Source of the DNA: an uncultured Eudoraea sp.
GTDB taxonomy: Bacteria; Bacteroidota; Bacteroidia; Flavobacteriales; Flavobacteriaceae
Reading direction: 5' to 3'
DNA length: 64,000 nt
Assembly: GCF_947260015.1 (NCBI RefSeq)
Contig: NZ_CAMYOM010000018.1
Span: 1 to 64,000 of the forward strand
A model generated the notes under the pieces. The model ran no database searches. It worked only from the letters and a program-made list of their open reading frames with translations, and was not told the origin of the DNA. This document shows, in pieces, positions 1 through 7,118 of the stretch. Numbering within the stretch: position 1 is the first letter of the stretch; each line of letters opens with the position of its first letter. Position numbers and translations under genes: made by a program.

Positions 1-19
1 AAAACCAAAGTTAGAAGAC

Positions 20-1372
20 ATGCTAAACATTTCACCTAATAAACTAAATCAGAAAGTAGATCTGAGTGTTTATACCTCTTCCCAGAAAGTTTTTCATACA
101 AAGTATTATAAACACTTTAATCGGTTCCTATTGATATTTGCCGGTATTGCTTTGATTGTACTTTTTTTACCCTGGACACAGAATGTATCAGGAAGTGGTT
201 TTTTAACCACCTTAAGTCCGGGTCAAAGACCTCAGACCATACAATCGCCAATTCCGGGTAGAATTGAAAAATGGTATGTGCAGGAAGGGGATTATGTAAA
301 AAAAGGAGATACAATTCTTTTTATATCAGAGATAAAGAATGAGTATTTTGATCCCAACTTAGTAGAAAGAACCGGGCAGCAAATTAGGGCCAAATCAGGT
401 GCTGTTACATCTTATGAAGGCAAGGTTAAAGCGCTTAACAATCAAATAGCGGCATTGAGTAGAGAAAGGGAATTAAAATTGCTTCAGGCTAAAAACAAAC
501 TTATTCAAGCTAACCTTAAAGTAGAAAGTGATAGTATCGACCTCGAAGCGGCTAAGACAAATATTACCATTGCACAAAGACAATACAATCGAGTACTTCA
601 GCTTGAAAATGAGGGCTTAAAGGCGGTGACAGATGTAGAAGAAAAGAAGTTAAAGTTACAAGAAACTCAGGCCAAACTTATCTCACAGGAAAACAAACTT
701 CTCGCTGCGATAAACGAAGTCATCAATGCCGAAGTGGAAATAAATAGGGTACAGGCAGAATACACCGATAAAATATCAAAAGCACAGAGTGATATGTTCA
801 CCGCACAGTCTAATCAGTTCGATTCTGAGGCTCAGGTAACTAAACTGGAAAACGAATTTACTAATTACTCTATGCGCAGTGATATGTACTTTATAAAGGC
901 TCCTCAAAACGGGTTTATAAACAAGGCGATTAAAGCAGGAGTTGGTGAGACCTTTAAGGAAGGAGAACAATTAGTTGGTATAATGCCGGCCGATTACGAC
1001 ATGGCCGTCGAGACTTATGTAAGACCTATAGATCTGCCCTTAATGCATCTGGGGGAGGAGGTTAGAATACAATTTGATGGTTGGCCGGCAATTGTATTTA
1101 GCGGGTGGCCAAATGTCTCTTATGGTACTTATGGAGGAAAGGTAGTAGCCATTGAAACTTTTATAAGTGACAATGGAAAATATAGAATACTATTAGCCCC
1201 TGATCCTAATGACCATAAATGGCCAAAGGATTTAAGAGTTGGTTCGGGAGCCTATACTATAGCACTTTTAGAAGACGTACCGATTTGGTTTGAATTGTGG
1301 CGACAGCTAAATGGTTTCCCTCCTAATTACTATCAGCCGAATGGGGATATGTCTAAATCTGAGAAAAAGTAA
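20..1372 (+). CDS. HlyD-family periplasmic adaptor (membrane fusion protein), 450 aa
   Basis: This is the periplasmic adaptor of a tripartite exporter, which links an inner-membrane ABC pump to a TolC channel. Residues 1-35 are cytosolic, one membrane segment lies at about 36-51, and a biotinyl-lipoyl-like half domain (IPGRIEKWYVQEGDYVKKGD) at about 78-97. A long alpha-helical coiled coil covers about 120-290 and is followed by a beta-barrel tail. The ATG at 20 is the first in frame. The next gene starts one base after the stop and encodes a TolC protein. The ABC ATPase/permease expected with this pair is probably just left of the window. The family is clear; the cargo is unknown. Confidence 0.9.
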   Translation: MLNISPNKLNQKVDLSVYTSSQKVFHTKYYKHFNRFLLIFAGIALIVLFLPWTQNVSGSGFLTTLSPGQRPQTIQSPIPGRIEKWYVQEGDYVKKGDTILFISEIKNEYFDPNLVERTGQQIRAKSGAVTSYEGKVKALNNQIAALSRERELKLLQAKNKLIQANLKVESDSIDLEAAKTNITIAQRQYNRVLQLENEGLKAVTDVEEKKLKLQETQAKLISQENKLLAAINEVINAEVEINRVQAEYTDKISKAQSDMFTAQSNQFDSEAQVTKLENEFTNYSMRSDMYFIKAPQNGFINKAIKAGVGETFKEGEQLVGIMPADYDMAVETYVRPIDLPLMHLGEEVRIQFDGWPAIVFSGWPNVSYGTYGGKVVAIETFISDNGKYRILLAPDPNDHKWPKDLRVGSGAYTIALLEDVPIWFELWRQLNGFPPNYYQPNGDMSKSEKK

Positions 1373-1373
1373 T

Positions 1374-2777
1374 ATGAAAAAGCATTGGTTCATACTTATT
1401 CTTTTCGTTTCACTTTCATTAAACGCTCAGGGGAACGACACCCTCGTTTTAAGCTTTTATGAGTTTTTAGGATATGTAAAAAAATATCATCCTATTGCTC
1501 GTCAGGCTGAATTACAAATCGGTATTGGGCAAGCAAATCTAATGCGCTCAAGAGGAGGATTTGATCCAAAAATTGAAGTAGATTACGAAAGAAAGCAGTT
1601 TAAGGGTGTTGAGTATTATGACCGTTTTAACGCTACTTTCAAAGTCCCTACTTGGTATGGGATAGAATTAAAAGGTAACTTTCAGCAGAATGAAGGAGAA
1701 TTTTTAAATCCGGATGAATTATTGCCAGAGGACGGATTGTTTAGTGCGGGAATCTCTGTTTCTGTGCTTCAGGGAATATGGATCAATGAAAGAATGGCAA
1801 CCTTAAAACGGGCTAAATATTTTAAAGAACAGACTCTGGCTGATAGAGATTTATTAGTTAATGAGATTCTTTTTAAAGCGTCAGTAGCTTATTTTGATTG
1901 GTTACAGGCATACAGAAACAAAACCGTTTATGACGATTTTGTTGATAATGCCAGTTCTAGATTGGAAGGAATTAAGCGTAGTGCAGAAGCAGGTGATATT
2001 GCATCAATAGATGTTGTGGAAGCCAAAATAGCATTTCAGGATAGGCAACTTCGTCTCGAACAGGCCATGGTTGAGCTTACCAATAAGACTTTGGAGCTTT
2101 CCAATTTTTTATGGATGGAGAATAATATTCCTATAGAGTTGCAGCCAAATGTCATTCCAAATATCGATATAAACAGGGAAGTGGATATTACGCTGGAAAT
2201 CATGGGAAAACCTTTGGATAGTTTTTCATTGGAAAATCACCCTAAGATTAAGTCTTTGGGGTTTAAATTGGCTGGCCTGGAGGTAGATAAGAGATTAAAA
2301 GCCAATAAACTACTGCCGAGAATTGATATTGAGTATAACTTCCTTACAGAAACACCGGGAACTCTGAGTTCTTATGATTCACAACAATATAAAGGAGGTG
2401 TTAACTTCCTATTCCCATTGTTTTTAAGAAAAGAAAGAGGGGATTTAAAATTAGCAAAGTTTAAACTAAACGATACTCAATTTGAATTGGACAATGCTGA
2501 AATCGAAATTCAAAATAAAGTTTTGGCAATCTATAATGCCTTGGATTCTTATCAGATACAGAATTCACTTATACAGAATATTGTTAGTGATTATAATACG
2601 CTTTTGGCTGCAGAAGAAAGGAAATTTGATTTTGGAGAAAGTTCGTTGTTTTTGATAATTAGCAGGGAAAGTAAACTCATTGATTCTGAACTCAAGCAAA
2701 ATGAAGTACAAAACAAATTCCTTAGCACTAAAGCTAAGTTATTTAGAAGCCTCGCAATTAATCCAGAAAACTTATAG
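1374..2777 (+). CDS. TolC-family outer membrane efflux protein, 467 aa
   Basis: This is the outer-membrane channel partner of the preceding HlyD protein. The frame is open from 1311, but the ATG at 1374 is chosen because it gives a clean signal peptide (MKKHWFILILFVSLSLNAQG) and lies one base after the HlyD stop, the usual coupled arrangement. The mature part shows the TolC/OEP pattern: long amphipathic helices (about 25-80, 140-230, 290-460) broken by beta segments, with two related halves. Length fits the family. HlyD and TolC without a nearby RND pump suggest type I (ABC-driven) export. Substrate unknown. Confidence 0.88.
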   Translation: MKKHWFILILFVSLSLNAQGNDTLVLSFYEFLGYVKKYHPIARQAELQIGIGQANLMRSRGGFDPKIEVDYERKQFKGVEYYDRFNATFKVPTWYGIELKGNFQQNEGEFLNPDELLPEDGLFSAGISVSVLQGIWINERMATLKRAKYFKEQTLADRDLLVNEILFKASVAYFDWLQAYRNKTVYDDFVDNASSRLEGIKRSAEAGDIASIDVVEAKIAFQDRQLRLEQAMVELTNKTLELSNFLWMENNIPIELQPNVIPNIDINREVDITLEIMGKPLDSFSLENHPKIKSLGFKLAGLEVDKRLKANKLLPRIDIEYNFLTETPGTLSSYDSQQYKGGVNFLFPLFLRKERGDLKLAKFKLNDTQFELDNAEIEIQNKVLAIYNALDSYQIQNSLIQNIVSDYNTLLAAEERKFDFGESSLFLIISRESKLIDSELKQNEVQNKFLSTKAKLFRSLAINPENL

Positions 2778-2960
2778 CTTTTAAATTTGAAAAAATCCTT
2801 ATGAAGAAGACAAGCCGTAAATTAATTATAGGGTGCGTCTAAATTCCTCCTATCGCAGTGTGGTAATTAGTATTATTTTTGATATTAGTTGAGGAATGAA
2901 AAAAAATCAATATGAAGCAAAAAACTGTAGGTTTTTTAAACTTTAGACGACTATGTGCAA

Positions 2961-3587
2961 ATGAATAATAGCGTAAATCACAACATAAAAGAAGAAATAA
3001 TTGAATCTGCTTTAACCCGCACATATAATTACAAAGAATACCGAGACCTTATAGACGAATTGGCCTCAAAGGGTCAAACAACAGGCGCTGAACAAACAGA
3101 TTCTCTTATAGACTATACGCAATTAAATAGTAAGCGTATGAAGCGATGGGATAAAACATTTAAATTGCCAGTCTCTGCAAAAAAAAGAATTGAAAAATGG
3201 GGCGAACCAGTTTTATGGCTCGTTTTAACAGAAAGTTGGTGTGGCGATGCAGCTCCTTCAATACCGGTAATGAATAAAATAGCTGAAACTTCCAATAAAA
3301 TAGATTTTAAAATTTTGCTTCGGGATCAAAACCCGGAGCTCATGAATCTTTTTCGAACAAATGGAACATTGTCTATCCCCAAACTGATCATGCTTGATGA
3401 ACAACGTTTGGAAGTTTTAAATTCCTGGGGTCCAAGACCCACAAAGGCAACTAAAATGGTTGAAGTTTATAAAAAAGAAAACGGGGCACTTACACCCGAA
3501 TTTAAGCAAGATTTACAGCTTTGGTATAATAAAGATAAAGGGCAAAATATCCTGGATGATCTAATGGAATTACTTACTTTGAAATAG
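2961..3587 (+). CDS. Thioredoxin-like protein (thioredoxin_9 type), 208 aa
   Basis: This is a thioredoxin-fold protein of the kind often annotated as 'thioredoxin family protein' in Flavobacteria. The N-terminal 85 residues are helical. The thioredoxin core begins at VLWLVLTESWCGDAAPSIP, with the active-site equivalent WCGDA at about 93-97. The usual second cysteine is missing (CGDA, not CxxC), so a normal dithiol oxidoreductase cycle is unlikely. A conserved-looking SIPKLI (cis-proline loop) lies at about 136. The start is ambiguous between GTG 2955 and ATG 2961; ATG is preferred. The last 18 bases overlap the convergent gene on the other strand. Role unknown. Confidence 0.75.
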   Translation: MNNSVNHNIKEEIIESALTRTYNYKEYRDLIDELASKGQTTGAEQTDSLIDYTQLNSKRMKRWDKTFKLPVSAKKRIEKWGEPVLWLVLTESWCGDAAPSIPVMNKIAETSNKIDFKILLRDQNPELMNLFRTNGTLSIPKLIMLDEQRLEVLNSWGPRPTKATKMVEVYKKENGALTPEFKQDLQLWYNKDKGQNILDDLMELLTLK

Positions 3588-4295
3588 GTAGGTTATAGTT
3601 CCTTTTTGTGTAACTCTTGAGGCTGAACTAAATTTTGCCTTTAGGGCATAGGAAATGGCGTTATCAACAAGGCAGCCATTGGATGTATTAGAGCTTTTTG
3701 AATTAAAATGAGCGTCAATAACATTGCCTGAATCATCTACCTCAATATTCACCACAACTCTCCCACCCTCAATACAGGTGTAAATTGGTGGTGGAAGTAA
3801 AAAATTAGAACGATCAACTAACGAATATGAAATGGAAGTCTTCCTCTTTTCAAGCTTATTTGTGAATTCTTTTTTCTTTGCCTCAACTTCCTCTAATTGT
3901 TGTTTTTTTTCTTCTCTTTTTTTTACGAGATCCTTAAGGCTGGCTGCATACCCCGAATCTGAATTCAAAAATTCTTTGAATTCATCTTCATTCATCGAAG
4001 CTTCTTTTTCTTCTAATAGTTCTTCGAGTGTTTTTAGAGGTTCCGGTTCTTCCAGGCTGGATTTGGCTGTTTCGTTAAAAGCCATATGACTTTTTATTGG
4101 ATCTGCTTTAGCTAGCTCTTCCTGCCTTTCCAACTCTTCAATTATTTTTTCAAGCTCCTCATCGGCCAAACTTATTTCAATTATATACTCTTCCTGTTCC
4201 TTAGATCCCAAGTGAATATTAAAGAGTAACAATATCACTATCGAAAGAGAGAAGAAGGTAATTATAAGAGAAAGCTGACTTCGATTCAGATCCAT
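3570..4295 (-). CDS. TonB-like energy-transducer-type protein with long acidic coiled coil, 241 aa
   Basis: A single N-terminal membrane helix (about 9-27) is followed by a strongly acidic, Glu/Lys-rich coiled coil (about 40-165) and a C-terminal domain with a TonB_C-like pattern (VVNIEVDDSGNVIDAHFNS, then a region ending in YLFQSK). It lacks the proline-rich spacer of typical TonB; the coiled coil takes its place. It is the last gene of the leftward ftsX-DUF3098-uppP-truB run, 57 bases after truB. No exbB or exbD is nearby. It may be a TonB variant or an envelope-spanning scaffold; the fold assignment is by eye. Confidence 0.6.
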   Translation of the reverse strand: MDLNRSQLSLIITFFSLSIVILLLFNIHLGSKEQEEYIIEISLADEELEKIIEELERQEELAKADPIKSHMAFNETAKSSLEEPEPLKTLEELLEEKEASMNEDEFKEFLNSDSGYAASLKDLVKKREEKKQQLEEVEAKKKEFTNKLEKRKTSISYSLVDRSNFLLPPPIYTCIEGGRVVVNIEVDDSGNVIDAHFNSKSSNTSNGCLVDNAISYALKAKFSSASRVTQKGTITYLFQSK

Positions 4296-4352
4296 ATTTC
4301 TATAACCAACTTTTTAATAATATATTTCACACAATACCTTATATTAAAGGAG

Positions 4353-5045
4353 TTAAACATTCATCACTTCTTTAAAATTTGCCGGTGTCACCGCATTATT
4401 TACGTTGTAATCGCCTATTTTGGTTCTTCTAAGGGATGATAAGTGGCCCCCGGAATTCAATGCTTTTCCGAAATCATGGGCAATAGATCTTATATATGTG
4501 CCTTTACTACATTGTATCCTGAATCGTATTTCGGGCAGATCTATATCCAAAATCTCAAATCCCAAAATTTCAACAAACCGGGCTTTGATCTCCAATTTTT
4601 TACCTTCTCTTGCATATTCATACATACGCTTTCCATCTTTTTTCAAAGCTGAGAAAACAGGAGGTTTTTGAGCGATCTGTCCAAGAAATAATTCTTTTGT
4701 CTTATGAATCAGTTCGTGGGTGATATGATTTGTTGGATATACATTATCTACCTCTGTCTCCTTGTCGTAAGAAGGGGTTGAACTGCCCAATGTTATAGTA
4801 CCTTCATATTCTTTTGGCATATCTTGAAATTCATGAATTCGTTTAGTGAATTTCCCTGCACAAATAATTAAAAGTCCACTGGCGAGTGGATCTAAAGTTC
4901 CGGCATGGCCTACCTTAATTTTTTTTAATTGGAACCTTTTTCTAATTGCCCATTTTACAGCATTAACGGCCTGAAAAGAAGACCAGTTTAAAGGCTTGTC
5001 AATTAGAATAAGTTGTCCCTCTAAAAAATCTTCTTTGGTTTTCAA
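4353..5045 (-). CDS. truB: tRNA pseudouridine synthase B
   Basis: TruB converts U55 of the T-psi-C loop of tRNAs to pseudouridine. The N-terminal GQLILIDKPLNWSSF and the catalytic block KVGHAGTLDPLASGLL are present, with the catalytic aspartate at about residue 52. Other family blocks visible are KPPVFSALKKDGKRMYEYAREG and CSKGTYIRSIAHDFG. At 230 residues it is the short form common in Bacteroidota, with little C-terminal extension. It follows uppP by 37 bases on the same strand, a gene pairing usual in this phylum. Confidence 0.96.
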   Translation of the reverse strand: MKTKEDFLEGQLILIDKPLNWSSFQAVNAVKWAIRKRFQLKKIKVGHAGTLDPLASGLLIICAGKFTKRIHEFQDMPKEYEGTITLGSSTPSYDKETEVDNVYPTNHITHELIHKTKELFLGQIAQKPPVFSALKKDGKRMYEYAREGKKLEIKARFVEILGFEILDIDLPEIRFRIQCSKGTYIRSIAHDFGKALNSGGHLSSLRRTKIGDYNVNNAVTPANFKEVMNV

Positions 5046-5082
5046 GACAATAATTTAAGTAAAAAAACACATAATTAAGGAC

Positions 5083-5877
5083 TTAACCCCAAAGACCAAA
5101 ACCTATGGCAATACATCCTACAATAAAACAGTATATAGCAAAGTAACTTAACTTACTTTTTTTTACTAGTTGAATCATCCAGGTACATGCTGCTAAGCCT
5201 GCTATGAAAGCAGCTATAAAACCTGCGCCCATAGCAATAGTTTGCTCACTTTGAAATTGGAGTTCTCCACCAATAATATCCTTGGCCATTTTACCTATTA
5301 TAAGGGGTACAACCATTAAAAATGAAAATCGGGCTGCTTTAGTCTTATCTACTCCCAGCAATACGGAAGTGGATATTGTAGCCCCACTCCTGGAAATACC
5401 CGGTAATATGGCAATTGCCTGAGAAACGCCAATTACAAAAGCATTTAAATATGTTACTTTTTTATCAGTTTCTCTAGCCTTATCGGCTAGGTACAGGAGT
5501 AGCGCTGTAATGAGAAGCATATATCCTACAAATGCAACATTACCACCAAAAAAACCTTCCAGCTGCTCTTCAAACAGTAGTCCCACAGTTGCAGCAGGGA
5601 TCATAGATATAACAATTTTTAAAGAAAATCGGGTTTCTTCGTTCCACTTAAATTGAAATAATCCTTTGATAATTTCCCATACATCTTGCCTAAAGACCAC
5701 AATTGTACTTAGGGCCGTGGCAAAATGTAACACAACAGTGAACAAGAGACTTTCCTCAGGGATAGAGTTATCGCCCAATATGGCTTTCCCCAATTCCAGA
5801 TGACCACTGGAAGATACGGGTAAAAATTCTGTTAATCCTTGTACGATACCAAGGATAATTGCGTCTAAGATTTCCAA
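5083..5877 (-). CDS. uppP: Undecaprenyl-diphosphatase (BacA type)
   Basis: This integral membrane phosphatase recycles undecaprenyl pyrophosphate to the monophosphate lipid carrier used for peptidoglycan and other envelope glycans. Motif 1 (EFLPVSSSGHL, about 17-27) and motif 2 (LPGISRSGATIS, about 158-169) are intact. About eight membrane segments are visible, and 264 residues is normal. It starts directly after the stop of the DUF3098 gene with no gap, so the two are probably translationally coupled. Confidence 0.96.
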   Translation of the reverse strand: MEILDAIILGIVQGLTEFLPVSSSGHLELGKAILGDNSIPEESLLFTVVLHFATALSTIVVFRQDVWEIIKGLFQFKWNEETRFSLKIVISMIPAATVGLLFEEQLEGFFGGNVAFVGYMLLITALLLYLADKARETDKKVTYLNAFVIGVSQAIAILPGISRSGATISTSVLLGVDKTKAARFSFLMVVPLIIGKMAKDIIGGELQFQSEQTIAMGAGFIAAFIAGLAACTWMIQLVKKSKLSYFAIYCFIVGCIAIGFGLWG

Positions 5878-6150
5878 TTACTTGTTTTTCTTCTTATGTG
5901 GATTTAGTAAGATGGCATATACTTCAATCCCTAAACCTATAAGGACAAGTGTTGGTGCCAATCGAATTCTTCTGAAGTTATATATATCGGGGTTAAATAC
6001 ATTGGGGTCATCGCTACCACCTCCACTCATTAATATAAAACCAAGGGCCATACATGCGAGCCCGATAAACATAAAGAGATAATTTCTTCTCTGGAATATA
6101 AATTCAGGCTTTGGAGGTTGACCCTGTTTATTTTTTGTTTTTTGACTCAT
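5878..6150 (-). CDS. DUF3098 family small membrane protein, 90 aa
   Basis: This small protein has a polar N-terminus (MSQKTKNKQGQPPKPEF) and two membrane helices (about 26-42 and 64-82), the second followed by a Lys-rich tail. Size, topology and position between ftsX and uppP match the DUF3098 family of Bacteroidota. It starts 9 bases after the ftsX stop and abuts uppP. Function is unknown; the context suggests a role in cell division or envelope synthesis (inference). Confidence 0.85.
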   Translation of the reverse strand: MSQKTKNKQGQPPKPEFIFQRRNYLFMFIGLACMALGFILMSGGGSDDPNVFNPDIYNFRRIRLAPTLVLIGLGIEVYAILLNPHKKKNK

Positions 6151-6159
6151 GCTGCAAAT

Positions 6160-7038
6160 TTAATAATATAAATCATCTGTTCTGAGATTAAGAAAACGTT
6201 GGGTTGCGAAATATGTGCTTATTAATGAAATAAGTACACCTAAAATAAAAACACCAACAAAAAGGATACTCAATATCATAAAGTCCTGTAAAAGGTTTAA
6301 TTCGGGGAAATTCATGTCAACATAATAGAGAACAATACCCAATGCAATGAGTGCTAATAATGAACCCAGCATTCCTAATTTAATATTTGTCCAAATAAAA
6401 GGCCTTCTGATAAACCTTTTAGTAGCGCCAACCATTTGCATTGTTTTTATAATAAAACGTTTGGAATATATGGATAGGCGTATAGAACTATTAATTAATA
6501 AAACAGCTATAAGCGTAAATATGGCACTAGCTATTAATATCCAGAAGGAAATCTTTTTTACATTATCTGTAAGCAGCGCAATAAGAGGTTTGTCATAACT
6601 TACTTCTTCCACATAGTCCTTTTTGGCCAATTCTGATGCAATTTCCTCTACTTGTTCAGTAGACACAAAATCAGCCTTTAAAGCCACATCAATTGAATTT
6701 TTTAGAGGATTATAGCCCAAAAAGTCGAGGAAGTTTTCACCAATTTCCGCGCTGTGCACCTCAGCTGCTTCTTCTTTGGAGACGTAGACAGCAGATTTGG
6801 TATAATCTGACATTACCAGGCTTTTCTGCAATTGATCAACTTCAACTTCCTTGGCATTGTCCTTTAAGAAAACTGATATTTTAATTTGTTCTTTAAAATG
6901 ATCTGCTAATTTTTTGGTGTTTAGTACTAAAAGTCCTAATACACCCAATAAAAAAAGCACAAGCCCAATACTCAAAACCACTGAAAAGTAGGAAGAGATC
7001 AATTTGCGTTTTTGATAGCGTTCAAAAGATTTGCTCAT
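6160..7038 (-). CDS. ftsX: FtsX-like cell-division permease
   Basis: FtsX is the membrane half of the FtsEX ABC-type complex that activates peptidoglycan hydrolases at the septum. An N-terminal membrane helix (about 18-42) is followed by a periplasmic FtsX extracellular domain (about 45-165) and three C-terminal helices (about 168-190, 215-238, 248-275) in FtsX-permease order. 292 residues is typical. No ftsE is adjacent, as is common in Bacteroidota. It is the first gene of the leftward operon and diverges from leuS across 80 bases. Confidence 0.92.
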   Translation of the reverse strand: MSKSFERYQKRKLISSYFSVVLSIGLVLFLLGVLGLLVLNTKKLADHFKEQIKISVFLKDNAKEVEVDQLQKSLVMSDYTKSAVYVSKEEAAEVHSAEIGENFLDFLGYNPLKNSIDVALKADFVSTEQVEEIASELAKKDYVEEVSYDKPLIALLTDNVKKISFWILIASAIFTLIAVLLINSSIRLSIYSKRFIIKTMQMVGATKRFIRRPFIWTNIKLGMLGSLLALIALGIVLYYVDMNFPELNLLQDFMILSILFVGVFILGVLISLISTYFATQRFLNLRTDDLYY

Positions 7039-7084
7039 AGTGGCATATGAATACGTAAAAATAGGAAAGTAAATTGAATAAACT

Positions 7085-7092
7085 TATTTTTG
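7085..7092 (+). promoter_or_regulatory. Candidate -7 box for leuS
   Basis: TATTTTTG matches the Bacteroidota housekeeping consensus TAnnTTTG and lies 27 bases before the leuS ATG. No clear TTTG -33 element is visible at the usual spacing. There is no Crp/Fnr-like palindrome 33 bp upstream, unlike the nifJ-type promoters in this window. Confidence 0.5.
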
Positions 7093-7118
7093 CGCGGTAT
7101 CGGTTATAAACAAAAATT

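Noticed and set aside
2836-2949. Eight-base inverted repeat (CGTCTAAA / TTTAGACG) around the gap before the thioredoxin-like gene, possible IS remnant
   Set aside because: Only 8 bp, no target-site duplication and no transposase-like coding between the arms.
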